From the IMG/VR virus record IMGVR_UViG_3300049445_000074, positions 1-33,565 of that record: a DNA stretch of 33,565 nucleotides. One strand, 5' to 3'. The first letter of the stretch is position 1. Each line of letters begins with the position of its first letter. Position numbers and translations under genes: made by a program. The notes below the pieces were generated by a model. It did no database searches. It saw only the letters and a program-made list of their open reading frames with translations, and was not told the DNA's origin. Below, piece after piece: positions 1-8,506 of this stretch. This stretch comes from a virus.

Positions 1-3000
1 CACCTTGGAATGGCAACCATGCTGCACGAGGCATCTTCGTAAAGGGAAGTGCCTGCGGAATACCAGTCGCACCAGAACCGGCGTTGTAAGCGAACTGGCT
101 CCAGCCCGACTCCTGGTTCCACAACGCTCTCCAGTCAGACCACATAGACCCAGTGGCCCAGCCGGGCATGAGCGCTCTGGCTAGCGCCTGGTTCTGAGCT
201 ACTGATCCACCACCAGGTCCTGCACCTACAGACGTCGTAGCTCTAGACGCGCCGCCGGTAATCATGCTCCAAACCTTGCCTACGACATGCTTCATAAGCG
301 CCACAGGGAGCGTAGCAACCATTGCCGCGAGATTCCCACCTGCACCACTGGATCCGCCAGCTACACTCGTCAGTGCGTTGATGAACGCCGTCGAGTTCCC
401 TGTGGCAGCTGCAAGCATCATCTTACCTGCAGCACCAGTCAAGTTGAACAGCCCCTGCAGTGGTCCTAGCGCTGGCCCGGAAATGTTTGCCCCTGGCCCG
501 ACACGTGCCTGAATGGGCGACACCGGTCCCGGTACTCCGCCTGACGCGAATCCCTTAATACCCATCATCGCGAACAGTGCAGCGTACTTCCGAGTCCTAT
601 GCTTGTCAACGACTGCTTCGCCTGGCTCGAGAAGTGCCGGGATGATATCGCCACCACCGAAACCACCTAGCCGTCCTCCTGAGGAGAACTGCTTCACGAA
701 CGGCATGTCGATCTTGCCCAAGCCTATCGCGTTGACAACAGTGTTCCACAGGGCCCGGATTCCGTCGTCATAGACGTACTTGATAACCCAATCAACTGGG
801 CCCTTGAAGGCACCTTCGATAGCATTCCAGATGCCACCGAGGTCCTTGACGAACTGCTTTGCACCACCCTTGATGTCGCCCCAGATCGACTGCAGGTAGC
901 TCCAGATACTTTGCCAAACGCCGTGTGCGGTGTTGTAGATCGAGTGCCAGACGCCGAAGAACAGTTGCTCAATGGCACCGAAGATGCCACCTGCAGCTGC
1001 CTCGATGATATGCCAGATAGTGACTAGGAACCCCTTGATCAGGTTCCAGACCTGCCTAACGTAGGCGTAGATGTCGACCCAGGCTTGGTGCCAGTGACCA
1101 GACAGGATATCGAGAAACACGCTGAAGACGACAACTATTGTATCCCAGGCCAGCTTCAGGGCGAATATCATTGTAGCCCATACGAACTTGAAGTAGGCAA
1201 GGAGTATGTTCCAGAATATCTTCCAGCCCGCCACGAGTATAGCCCAGGCAATAGAGAATACACCTTCGACAACTGACCAGAAGACCTTCACACCCAGGAA
1301 CAGGGTGTTGAACTCGATCTTGAACAGTGTCTCTATCAGATTGAAAGCGGTCTTCATGACGGAGTATATGAAACCCCAGGTAGTACTGAACACGCTGCTG
1401 ATGTTACCCCAGACAGTGTTCCAGACAGCTTCAAGAGCTGAGCCGTGTGTCTTCCACCACTTGTCGAAGTTGCTAGAGACCCAGTTCTGTATATCCTTGA
1501 AGACAGCCTTAACCTTGCCCCAGGCAGCAGATATCGCCTTCCAGATCATCTGCCAGATGTGGTCAATCCAGTGGTACATGTCGAACCACATGTTGTGGAA
1601 CCACTTACTGATCGGGCCCCAGTGGTTGTAGATCTCGTACGCACCGAATGCTAGGAGTGCGATAACGGCTATGACGGCCAAGATGGTAACAATGAGAGGT
1701 GCCAGCGCTATCTCGGACGCCGCCATGATCGTAGACAGAATCAACCAAGCACCTGCAACAGCTACGAGAATGCCTACAAGTACAGCCAACACAGATATGA
1801 TTGCAAGGATTATCGCGCCCCACTTCAAGATGGTAGGATTGAGCTTGCCTATCCAACTGAATATGGCAGTGAACGCGATTACCAGCTTGGTGACGATCGG
1901 AATGAATACGTCTCCGATCTCGATCATCAGCGCATGGAAGTTGTTCTTCAGAAGTTGGATCTTCATCGCAGGAGTGTTGGCCATAGTATCGTAAGCGGCC
2001 TTCAACGCTCCCTTGCTATTACCCATCTCCTTTACTAGGTTGTTAAGCTGGCCGAAGTTGTGGATAGCGATGTCAAAGAACCTCATGGCTTGAATCGTGC
2101 CACCGGTACCCTTGAACATAGCCGTCAAGACGTCGTTCTGTTGTGTCGGATTCAGGTTCTTGAGAGCAACGCCTAGCTGGGTCATGATCTGGTTGATGGG
2201 TAGCATCTTGCCAGAAGCGTCGACTACCTTGATCATAGAGTCAGCAGTGATACCGAGCTTCGCAGCTGTCTTGTCACCAAGGACACTAGTTACGATTTGA
2301 CCGAAGTTCTGAATCTTATCTCTAGACTTGCCGATCGCATCCAGAGCTCGACCGACTGACGAGGCAGCGTTAGACGCCGACAGGCCGTTCCTAGTAACGA
2401 ACGCCATTAGGGCTGCAGTCTGCTCGAACGTCTGGTTCTCTCGAACAGCAGGACCTGTTACTCGTCCAATAGCGTTCGCGAAGTCTCCATACGTGCCAAC
2501 GCCGTACTTGACGAGGTTGAACATGATGTCCTGAACCTTCGTGACATCCGTTACCTTCATCTGGTAAGCGTTCATAATGCCAATGCTGGCACGCTCAGCA
2601 GTGCTCAAGTCGACTTGACCAGCAACAGCCTCTTTGGCGAAGTTGCTCAACAGGAACTTGGCCTGCGACATGTTCACGTCCATAGACGAGAAGATGTCGT
2701 ACAAGCCTGCCTGGATCTGATCTAGTGGCACAGCGACGTTTCGAGCAACATCTAGACCAGCTTTGGCAACATCGTCGAGAGACGCCTTGACACCGTACAT
2801 CTGTGTCTTGGTAAGAGCGACCTGCTTGTTGTACTCGATAGCGTCGGCGGTCGCCTTACCAAAGAATGCGAGACCAGCAATGCCGACGGCTGCAATACCT
2901 GCACCGACAGCCATCAGTGCTTGACCTCGCATCATGGAGGCCTGCGCGGCCTTCTTCTCGGCATTGCCAAGGTTGTTGAGGTCTCCAGCCAGACCGCGCA

Positions 3001-3064
3001 GGACCCCCGAGCTCATGTTCTGAGCGCGAACTACCAGGATAACCTCTCGAATGCCGAGTGGCAC
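1..3064 (-). CDS. Tail tape measure protein with C-terminal lytic transglycosylase domain (partial)
   Basis: This protein sets tail length and passes through the tail during DNA injection. The frame is open from a GTG at 3064, five bases after AGGAGG (3075-3070), to the window edge: 1021 codons, 3' end missing. The first ~420 residues resemble the TP901-type tape measure core. Strongly hydrophobic segments lie around residues 420-475. A long tryptophan-rich region follows, with Trp recurring every 7-11 residues. Near the edge the motif WNQESGW and the following SGATGIPQALP are typical of tail-borne SLT lysozyme-like domains, with Glu985 (codon 112-110) the probable catalytic acid. Position straight after the chaperone pair fits. 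I am sure of the family; the total length is unknown. Confidence 0.95.
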   Translation of the reverse strand, partial: MPLGIREVILVVRAQNMSSGVLRGLAGDLNNLGNAEKKAAQASMMRGQALMAVGAGIAAVGIAGLAFFGKATADAIEYNKQVALTKTQMYGVKASLDDVAKAGLDVARNVAVPLDQIQAGLYDIFSSMDVNMSQAKFLLSNFAKEAVAGQVDLSTAERASIGIMNAYQMKVTDVTKVQDIMFNLVKYGVGTYGDFANAIGRVTGPAVRENQTFEQTAALMAFVTRNGLSASNAASSVGRALDAIGKSRDKIQNFGQIVTSVLGDKTAAKLGITADSMIKVVDASGKMLPINQIMTQLGVALKNLNPTQQNDVLTAMFKGTGGTIQAMRFFDIAIHNFGQLNNLVKEMGNSKGALKAAYDTMANTPAMKIQLLKNNFHALMIEIGDVFIPIVTKLVIAFTAIFSWIGKLNPTILKWGAIILAIISVLAVLVGILVAVAGAWLILSTIMAASEIALAPLIVTILAVIAVIALLAFGAYEIYNHWGPISKWFHNMWFDMYHWIDHIWQMIWKAISAAWGKVKAVFKDIQNWVSSNFDKWWKTHGSALEAVWNTVWGNISSVFSTTWGFIYSVMKTAFNLIETLFKIEFNTLFLGVKVFWSVVEGVFSIAWAILVAGWKIFWNILLAYFKFVWATMIFALKLAWDTIVVVFSVFLDILSGHWHQAWVDIYAYVRQVWNLIKGFLVTIWHIIEAAAGGIFGAIEQLFFGVWHSIYNTAHGVWQSIWSYLQSIWGDIKGGAKQFVKDLGGIWNAIEGAFKGPVDWVIKYVYDDGIRALWNTVVNAIGLGKIDMPFVKQFSSGGRLGGFGGGDIIPALLEPGEAVVDKHRTRKYAALFAMMGIKGFASGGVPGPVSPIQARVGPGANISGPALGPLQGLFNLTGAAGKMMLAAATGNSTAFINALTSVAGGSSGAGGNLAAMVATLPVALMKHVVGKVWSMITGGASRATTSVGAGPGGGSVAQNQALARALMPGWATGSMWSDWRALWNQESGWSQFAYNAGSGATGIPQALPFTKMPRAAWLPFQG

Positions 3065-3066
3065 AT

Positions 3067-3695
3067 CTACCTCCTGGTATTTGACTTTCGGTTCTCTTCC
3101 TCAATCTCCTTTATCCGTTTGGCCTCGACGACCATATCCATTCCATATACAAAGAACGAATCCTGGTCGAAGAGTCCGCCCGGCTGAGGGAGGCAGTGCA
3201 TATGCTCACAAACGTTGACTATGCCTATGAGCTGTGCAGCTAGGCGTCCGTCTTCAGTAGCGGACGGTGTTCTGCTGGCTTCACTTCGACCGCTGTTGAG
3301 GATGAGCTTGAAGACCTCTGCTCGGAGTTTGGGAGGTTACTCTCCCAGTCGTGTAGGTTCTCGATCAAGTTCGCGATCTCGTCGCCAACCATGCCATCGA
3401 GCTGGTCGACGTCGATCGGGTTCTTGAAGTCGAGCCGCGTCCCGTTGTCGTCCTTGTCCAGGTTGTGATCGACGACACAGCAAGCGAGCTCGAACGACGC
3501 GACGGCCGTCTGTGCCTGCTTGACCTGCATCGACGACTGCTTGGTTCGCTGGTCAGCCTGCATGGACATGGTCATAGCAATGTCCTGGCGGTGCAAGCGC
3601 TCGCCGTACGACATACGACGTAGCTTGACCCAGCCGCCAGGACATGACTGAAGATCGAACTTCTGTGGAACTGTAGACACTGTTGCGTTTGGCAC
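3067..3695 (-). CDS. Tail assembly chaperone, long form made by -1 frameshift
   Basis: This is the equivalent of lambda gpGT. It shares its N-terminus with the short form (3240-3695), slips back one base at CCCAAAC (3333-3327), and continues in the -1 frame. The extension begins LRAEVFKLILNSG, passes the short-form stop, and ends with a charged helix (EAKRIKEIEEEN) at a TAG at 3069-3067, three bases before the tape measure GTG. The -1 frame has a TAA just upstream of the slip site, so the extension cannot be reached without slipping there. Long and short chaperones normally coat the tape measure protein while the tail tube assembles. The gene order major tail protein, chaperones, tape measure is the standard one. 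Confidence 0.88.
3240..3695 (-). CDS. Tail assembly chaperone, short form
   Basis: This is the lambda gpG equivalent, a scaffold that binds the tape measure protein and is absent from mature virions. I chose the GTG at 3695 as start because GGGAGG lies 7 bases upstream; the more distal ATG at 3746 has no good ribosome site and would add 17 very basic residues. That gives 151 residues. The middle is helical and Gln-rich. The C-terminus (residues ~120-151) is a Ser-rich acidic tail that differs from the frameshifted product. It sits between the major tail protein and the tape measure gene. Confidence 0.85.
   Translation of the reverse strand: MPNATVSTVPQKFDLQSCPGGWVKLRRMSYGERLHRQDIAMTMSMQADQRTKQSSMQVKQAQTAVASFELACCVVDHNLDKDDNGTRLDFKNPIDVDQLDGMVGDEIANLIENLHDWESNLPNSEQRSSSSSSTAVEVKPAEHRPLLKTDA
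3327..3333 (-). promoter_or_regulatory. Programmed -1 ribosomal frameshift site CCCAAAC
   Basis: Read on the minus strand in the zero frame this is C CCA AAC, a perfect X XXY YYZ heptamer. Both tRNAs can re-pair as CCC AAA after slipping. It is the last usable slip point after a TAA in the -1 frame and before the zero-frame stop at 3242-3240. Confidence 0.88.
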
Positions 3696-3754
3696 TTTCG
3701 TCCTCCCTTTAGACTTGTGCCTTCTTCTTGTGCGGCTTACTGGCATCTATCTAC

Positions 3755-4693
3755 TTACAGGTGAGGTGTGATGGTTTCTTGCGTCTTGTAGATGATGTCG
3801 TACTCGCTGCCCGACCCATCCAAGACGGACTGGTAGGTGATCGAGGCGCGAACCAGGTCACCCTGACCAGATAGCGGAACCTGGTACACGTCCTTGATGC
3901 CTGCGAACACGTCGAACGTGATACCGTTGTTAGCACCTGCAGCGACAGCCACCGTCAGCTTCTGCGCAGCGACCGACTGGAACAAGGCGTAGTCGCTCTT
4001 GTCGAGGAAGTCACGCGAAGCGGTCATCTGCGTCGAACGTTCTCCGTACGCGACGAACTGCGCACCTCGAGCGTTCTTGAGTCGGTACTGAGCAGCGCCA
4101 GCGTCGTCGACGGTGAACGAGAACGTGTCCATGTCGGTAACGACCGTCGGGTTCGGGATCTGAATGCTCCACGAGCCAGGACCGTAAGGCACCGACGTCG
4201 GCCAAGTCGCTGTCGGCACCGACTGCGTAGCTTCCGACAAGCCGATTATGTCGGCTTGGAACTCGAGGACGTTGTTGTTCACGGTGAAAGTCTGCTTGGT
4301 CACACCGCAACCCGCGTAGCCAAAGACCACGCCGTTACGGACGACAGTGATCGACATCGTTCGCGGAGGCACAGCAACCGATGTTGGCGTGTAGGTGTAG
4401 ACGAAGTTAGTCGCGCCTGTCTTAACACCTACGGCACGAGAACACTCCGTGAAGTAGAGGCACGTGTCTTCCGTTGCCTCCATCGTGAGCGTGCCTTCAA
4501 CGTCGAAGTCACCTGCTACAACGCCGATCTGGGCAGCTGATTGCCGAATCGGTCTGCGGTAGTTGTTCTGCTCCTTGTACTCCAACGTCTCTGACAGAAT
4601 CGGGACGTACTTCGTCGGCGGTACATACGTACCGACGACTGTCTCGAAGGCGATGCCGATCAGGCCACCTGCACCGATACCGTACTGAGTCAC
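3755..4693 (-). CDS. Major tail (tube) protein
   Basis: This 312-residue protein should polymerise into the tail tube. It begins MTQYGIGAGGLIGIAFE, uses the phrase VGTYVPPTKYVPI near residues 20-33, and is almost entirely beta-rich. Those features, and its place just upstream of the chaperone pair, are typical of actinophage and Gram-positive siphovirus tube proteins. It starts inside the end of the 97-residue gene upstream (4-base overlap ATGA). No extra Ig-like decoration domain is obvious. Assignment rests on context and overall character. Confidence 0.82.
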   Translation of the reverse strand: MTQYGIGAGGLIGIAFETVVGTYVPPTKYVPILSETLEYKEQNNYRRPIRQSAAQIGVVAGDFDVEGTLTMEATEDTCLYFTECSRAVGVKTGATNFVYTYTPTSVAVPPRTMSITVVRNGVVFGYAGCGVTKQTFTVNNNVLEFQADIIGLSEATQSVPTATWPTSVPYGPGSWSIQIPNPTVVTDMDTFSFTVDDAGAAQYRLKNARGAQFVAYGERSTQMTASRDFLDKSDYALFQSVAAQKLTVAVAAGANNGITFDVFAGIKDVYQVPLSGQGDLVRASITYQSVLDGSGSEYDIIYKTQETITPHL

Positions 4694-4983
4694 TTCTCAC
4701 CACCTTCGTTCGTCTCGTCGTTGCCCTCGTCGCCGACCTTCTCGACCTTGACGCCGAAGATGTTGAGTTGTGTCGGGTCCTTACCACGTGCAGGCATGTG
4801 CACCCGACGGCCCGTCTCGGGATGCGCATCGGAGAGATTGACTACCGAGTTGATAGAACGGAACCGCTCCACCTGCTCATCGTCAATCTCTGTAGTCGTC
4901 CCGTTGTGGAACGTCCCGAGACCGTGGATGTATACGTCTTGATCACCTAGATTCGGATGATCGACAATCACTCGGTATGTCAT
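4690..4983 (-). CDS. Small head-tail region protein, function unknown
   Basis: This 97-residue protein is not assigned to a family. It begins with a beta-rich part (TYRVIVDHPNLGDQDVYIHG) and ends with a strongly acidic, Gly/Asn-rich tail. It lies between the tail terminator candidate and the major tail protein and overlaps the latter by 4 bases, so it is probably translationally coupled to it. Its position suggests a minor tail or connector component. That is inference from context only. Confidence 0.75.
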   Translation of the reverse strand: MTYRVIVDHPNLGDQDVYIHGLGTFHNGTTTEIDDEQVERFRSINSVVNLSDAHPETGRRVHMPARGKDPTQLNIFGVKVEKVGDEGNDETNEGGEK

Positions 4984-4992
4984 TTACGCCAC

Positions 4993-5448
4993 CTACACCT
5001 GTGCTGGGAATGTTGTCTTACTCTGGGATTCGAACGTCAACCTAGCCCCCATCATGAGGGATCCACTCTTGGTAATCATTCCCGGTTCGTTCTGTGTACA
5101 TAGCACCGAGAAGACATTTCCTCCCAAGAGCAAGTCACTGTGTATCAACGTCTCGATAGCATCAGCCAATGTCGTTGCACCGTGGAGGTTCGCCTGCACA
5201 TCTTGGATCTTGCAAAAGTACACCAAGACATACGTCTCGAACGTGTTCAACGTCCTGAACGTAGCACCCTGAAACTCGCGCTTCTTGTTCCCGGGAGACA
5301 CGCACAACGCAGGCGTATTAGGAATTAGTTCCTGGTCTCCATACCAAACACTCTTCACGCCCAGAGCGGTCATGTTGGCAGAGATGAGAAGCTTCTGGTA
5401 GATGTAGTTCGCGACGACTTCGGAGCTATCGGTATTAGGTCCAGGCAT
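4993..5448 (-). CDS. Probable tail terminator / tail completion protein
   Basis: The 151-residue product has the expected size and place for the protein that caps the tail tube at the head-proximal end, directly before the tube gene. It has a helical N-terminus (residues 8-30), then alternating strands, with LNTFETYVLVYF near the middle and a helical ADAIETLIHSDLLL segment, as in small alpha/beta terminator folds. Its start overlaps the end of the upstream gene by 79 bases in another frame, which is longer than elsewhere in this operon. A structure prediction would separate terminator from other neck proteins. Confidence 0.6.
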   Translation of the reverse strand: MPGPNTDSSEVVANYIYQKLLISANMTALGVKSVWYGDQELIPNTPALCVSPGNKKREFQGATFRTLNTFETYVLVYFCKIQDVQANLHGATTLADAIETLIHSDLLLGGNVFSVLCTQNEPGMITKSGSLMMGARLTFESQSKTTFPAQV

Positions 5449-6065
5449 AACAACCCCAACCTAGCAACGATACGCTCGTTCAACCAGATCTCAAACTCTG
5501 TCTGAATCGCGTCCAAGTCTTCAGTCTGTACCATCGCAAACGGTCGTGCAGGAATATAGGCACGAAGACCACCACTAAGTACCTGGTCCATCATGGTCTT
5601 GAAGCCTTCAGCGGAAGTCGCACCTGCACTAACGGCTGACGAACTTCCGTAGCCTGCCTGGTGTATGCCTCCGTACCAGATCTTGTCTGGCAAGCTCAAG
5701 ATAGCTGCCTGGGTCTGGGTCACGGTCCAGATGTTGAACTGTCCCATGGTCTTGTAGAGCAGTCCAGACCTAAGCAGAGGATCAGAGACAGGGAACCTAG
5801 TCTTGGGGTCTCGAGCCTTCACAATCAGCGTCGCATCAGACAGCGGAGTCCACCCCGTAGGCCTACCACCAGCAATGAAGTTCTTCTGGATGCTAGGTGC
5901 TACGACTCGCTGGATCGAACGCTTCAACGGCTCACGAAATGATCTGATATCAATGTCAAGGGTGTTAAATGCCTTAGCAGACATGGCGATCGTAGGGGTA
6001 AACGAATATCCGATGTTGACCATACTGTCAACTCGGACACCGTTACCCGTTATGGTCGTCGCCAC
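5370..6065 (-). CDS. Virion morphogenesis / head-tail connector protein (HK97 gp10 or Mu gpG-like)
   Basis: The 231-residue protein shows the usual pattern of the phage virion morphogenesis family: a helical N-terminus, GWTPLSDATLIVK around residue 70, a LLRSGLLYKTM segment, IWYGGIHQAGYG near residue 130, and AYIPARPFAMV near residue 170. Members act at the head-tail joining stage. Its last 26 codons overlap the next gene in another frame and read as a Ser/Arg/Thr-rich tail that may be dispensable. It overlaps the upstream connector gene by one base. Confidence 0.75.
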   Translation of the reverse strand: MATTITGNGVRVDSMVNIGYSFTPTIAMSAKAFNTLDIDIRSFREPLKRSIQRVVAPSIQKNFIAGGRPTGWTPLSDATLIVKARDPKTRFPVSDPLLRSGLLYKTMGQFNIWTVTQTQAAILSLPDKIWYGGIHQAGYGSSSAVSAGATSAEGFKTMMDQVLSGGLRAYIPARPFAMVQTEDLDAIQTEFEIWLNERIVARLGLLCLDLIPIAPKSSRTTSTRSFSSLPT

Positions 6066-6547
6066 TAAAACACCTTACCCATGCCGAACTTAGCCGGACC
6101 CAACGAGTTGTCGTTGCAATCCGTATTCATTCGCCATGCATCCCAAGTCGAACTGGTATCTGTCGGGTAAAACACAGGAGCTACTGCAGGACTGTTAGGC
6201 GATATTTCCGCTATTGAAACTGCACCACTGATAATGTCGTTCAGCAGTTGAGTTCCCCAGGTCCTAAGCGTTAGACCATAACTCGCGCCGCGCTGCTCCG
6301 ATATCACTTCCGAGTAGGACCTGTCGAATAGCCAACCGGCGTATATCATCGACATGACCTTTTGAACAATTGCTGGAGTAGTAGTAGCATCAATCCATAG
6401 CGGGACAAACGAGGCGTAGGTCTCGGTTAGCTTCCCGAGAACTTCGCTCGAGACCTGCGCCTCGAGTCCCGCGTCTAGAGAGGTGACGGTCAGCTTCGTC
6501 GACTCGAGCCAGGTCTGAACCTGTGTAGTGGTAATGTGAGCCGTCAA
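6065..6547 (-). CDS. Head-tail adaptor (gp6-like / Mu gp36-like)
   Basis: The 160-residue protein is mostly helical in its first 100 residues, with the phrase MSMIYAGWLFDRSYSE in the middle. That matches the helical adaptor family that docks under the portal. The C-terminal 50 residues are Pro/Ser/Asp-rich and probably extended. It lies in the expected slot between the capsid block and the gp10-like protein and is spaced 14 bases from the preceding gene. Assignment is by pattern and gene order. Confidence 0.68.
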   Translation of the reverse strand: MTAHITTTQVQTWLESTKLTVTSLDAGLEAQVSSEVLGKLTETYASFVPLWIDATTTPAIVQKVMSMIYAGWLFDRSYSEVISEQRGASYGLTLRTWGTQLLNDIISGAVSIAEISPNSPAVAPVFYPTDTSSTWDAWRMNTDCNDNSLGPAKFGMGKVF

Positions 6548-6561
6548 CGAAGCCTCCTCTC

Positions 6562-6852
6562 CTACGAACTAGAACCGGTGGCGTTCTTAGGCGCCTTAGG
6601 GTCCACAGGGACGCCCTGCTGAGTCGCTGCGAGTTGCGCCTCGAGCTCAGCAATGCGAGCGTCACGAGGATCTTCGTAACCCTCACCAGCAGCCCTTGCA
6701 GCTAGGACGTTGGGGTCATCCTCTCCACCCTGAATGACCACGTTGCCACGTTCCAGGAAGTCTGCCCACTGGTCGGGGTCGAAGTCCTCCTCCTTAACAG
6801 GAGTTCCGGGGGGCGTGTCCGCTCCCAGTTCGGTATACGCTACGTACGTCAT
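6562..6852 (-). CDS. Small acidic head-region protein, function unknown
   Basis: This 96-residue protein follows the capsid gene after 8 bases. It has an acidic N-terminal half with DFDPDQWADFLERGNVV, then a short coiled-coil stretch (DARIAELEAQLAATQ, about residues 66-80), and a Lys/Pro/Ser-rich tail. Small proteins like this are common between capsid and connector genes. I do not recognise the family. A capsid-associated or assembly role is inferred from position. Confidence 0.72.
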   Translation of the reverse strand: MTYVAYTELGADTPPGTPVKEEDFDPDQWADFLERGNVVIQGGEDDPNVLAARAAGEGYEDPRDARIAELEAQLAATQQGVPVDPKAPKNATGSSS

Positions 6853-6860
6853 GTTACCTC

Positions 6861-7994
6861 CTAGCCGACGAAGCCACCGCTGAGAACACCGGTGAACAGG
6901 AAGCCGCAGATGGACTTGTTGTTGGTGTCGAGCCCGATCAGCTCGAGGTCATAGCGCTGACGGAACCTGACGATGTCAGATGCCCGACGCTCTTCCCTCC
7001 ACCTGTCGACGATTCCACCACCGAGGGCGTTGTCAGTCATGCCCGTGTTACCGAAGTCGGCAGGGCTGAGCCCAGTCGCACCGTTAGCACCATCATCGAT
7101 GCCTTGACCCGAGAACGCGCCGGAGCCGAACCCTAGGCCTCCAGCACCCCCACCGCCGAAGCCCCATGTGAACTGGTAGGCGAACGCGGGCACCTTGAGA
7201 CCCGGACGCGGAGGCGTGTACGCGAGCAGAGCCTCGGTGTTCCAGAGGTACTGCAGTGCCAGAACCTGTCCAGGGTTGTTAGTCGCGATACCGAAGCCGG
7301 GAACGACGACGTTGTTCAGGCCTAGCAGCGACGCTACCAGATCCGGAGTCAGCACGGCACGTTCGACGTACTGGATCCGAGTGATGAAGTCCTGAGCGTC
7401 CTCGAGAGCCGACATGACCTTGTAGGGGATGATCGCCTGGTTGGGCGAGAGGAACGACAGCTTGTGAACCAGCCGCATCGCCACCCTGAAGTCCTTGATG
7501 GGCGTCGCCGTAGCGTTGCTGTCCCACAGGGGCCCGAAGCCGGAAGTCGTACCCGGAATCGCTGTCAGGCTCGCGTTGTAGTTCGCCGCAGTCGCGACCG
7601 TGTTGTAGATGCGGTACTCCTTGCCCAGCGCGATCCGCGAGGCAAGCATCTCAGCACCGTCGACGTCGGGGCTCAGCGGCGAGTCGGCGTTCTGCCGCTC
7701 TTCGTCCGTAACCGCGATCTGGAGCGCGTGCTCCTGTGCGTAGTAGCTATTGACGCTGACTGTGAGACCAGGAACTTCGTTAGCCTCAGTGCCAGGTGCA
7801 CGAGCGTCATCCAGAGCAGGGTACCACCCCTCGCGTCCCTGGAAGACGTAGTACTTGTCCGACTGCTTGGCGACGGGGACCGAAGGGAAGAGAACATTGC
7901 CCACCAGCCCTTCGTTCGGCCAAGCGACGCTGATCTGAGTGAGGACAACGTCAATGTGAACGTTGCCAGACCCAGTTGGGCTGTAGACTGCCAT
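6861..7994 (-). CDS. Major capsid protein
   Basis: This 377-residue protein should form the head shell. It carries the typical early phrase WPNEGLVGNVLFPSVPVAKQSDKYYVF (quoted here as a continuous region near residues 25-50) and a helical segment with EMLASRIALGKEYRIYN. A later domain ends in DIVRFRQRYDLELIGLD. A Gly-rich stretch (residues ~275-315) may be a flexible loop. It follows the protease and decoration genes, as in Mu-like head modules. Its first 18 residues are nearly repeated at the start of the small protein at 9628-9933. Confidence 0.9.
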   Translation of the reverse strand: MAVYSPTGSGNVHIDVVLTQISVAWPNEGLVGNVLFPSVPVAKQSDKYYVFQGREGWYPALDDARAPGTEANEVPGLTVSVNSYYAQEHALQIAVTDEERQNADSPLSPDVDGAEMLASRIALGKEYRIYNTVATAANYNASLTAIPGTTSGFGPLWDSNATATPIKDFRVAMRLVHKLSFLSPNQAIIPYKVMSALEDAQDFITRIQYVERAVLTPDLVASLLGLNNVVVPGFGIATNNPGQVLALQYLWNTEALLAYTPPRPGLKVPAFAYQFTWGFGGGGAGGLGFGSGAFSGQGIDDGANGATGLSPADFGNTGMTDNALGGGIVDRWREERRASDIVRFRQRYDLELIGLDTNNKSICGFLFTGVLSGGFVG

Positions 7995-8503
7995 TAGGCT
8001 CGCACTCCAACCGTCAGTTCGACATCGAAGAGGTCGCCCGCGGCAGCGTTCGCTCCGAACGTAGGAAGCGGACTACCCGGAAGGGAGATCAACGTACCCA
8101 GGACCTGCCAACCTAGATACGCTGCCTGAGTCGTGATGAACTTCACACGCCCCGGCACTAGCTGGGAACACACGACAAGCGCTCCAAGTACGGGAGCGGC
8201 GCCGACAGTAGCCCACGGAGTGGTGCCACCGGTCGTACCGTCCCAAATGCACTTGGTGTTGCCCTCGAGTGCGACGTTGACAAACGCCTTACCCGTGTTG
8301 GTCTTGGCAGCATCCAGGAGCTCCTGACACACACCTAGCGGCGCAGCTGCAGCAGCTACACCCAGTGTAATCGGAGCGAGCTGCACAGCGGCAGGCGTGA
8401 ATCCGACAGCCGCAACCTGTTGCACGACTGACCACTGCGGATAGACGACGCTGCCGCCCGTCGCGAGGAAGGCCTTGCTAAGAGCATGATCCGTACCCGG
8501 CAT
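7994..8503 (-). CDS. Probable capsid decoration / head protein
   Basis: The 169-residue protein is beta-rich and Ala/Gly/Val-rich, with many short hydrophobic strands and no charged helices. It sits between the protease/scaffold and the capsid gene, the usual place for head decoration or stabilisation proteins. It is longer than typical DUF2190-type proteins, and that similarity is only loose. The gene touches the capsid gene by one base and is probably translated with it. Confidence 0.6.
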   Translation of the reverse strand: MPGTDHALSKAFLATGGSVVYPQWSVVQQVAAVGFTPAAVQLAPITLGVAAAAAPLGVCQELLDAAKTNTGKAFVNVALEGNTKCIWDGTTGGTTPWATVGAAPVLGALVVCSQLVPGRVKFITTQAAYLGWQVLGTLISLPGSPLPTFGANAAAGDLFDVELTVGVRA

Positions 8504-8506
8504 GGG

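Noticed and set aside
3696-3746. ATG start of the tail chaperone at 3746
   Set aside because: No ribosome site, and the 17 added residues are Arg/Lys-rich. GTG 3695 fits better.
5370-5448. Possible programmed frameshift between the gp10-like and terminator genes
   Set aside because: The overlap has no slippery heptamer I could find, and both products look complete.
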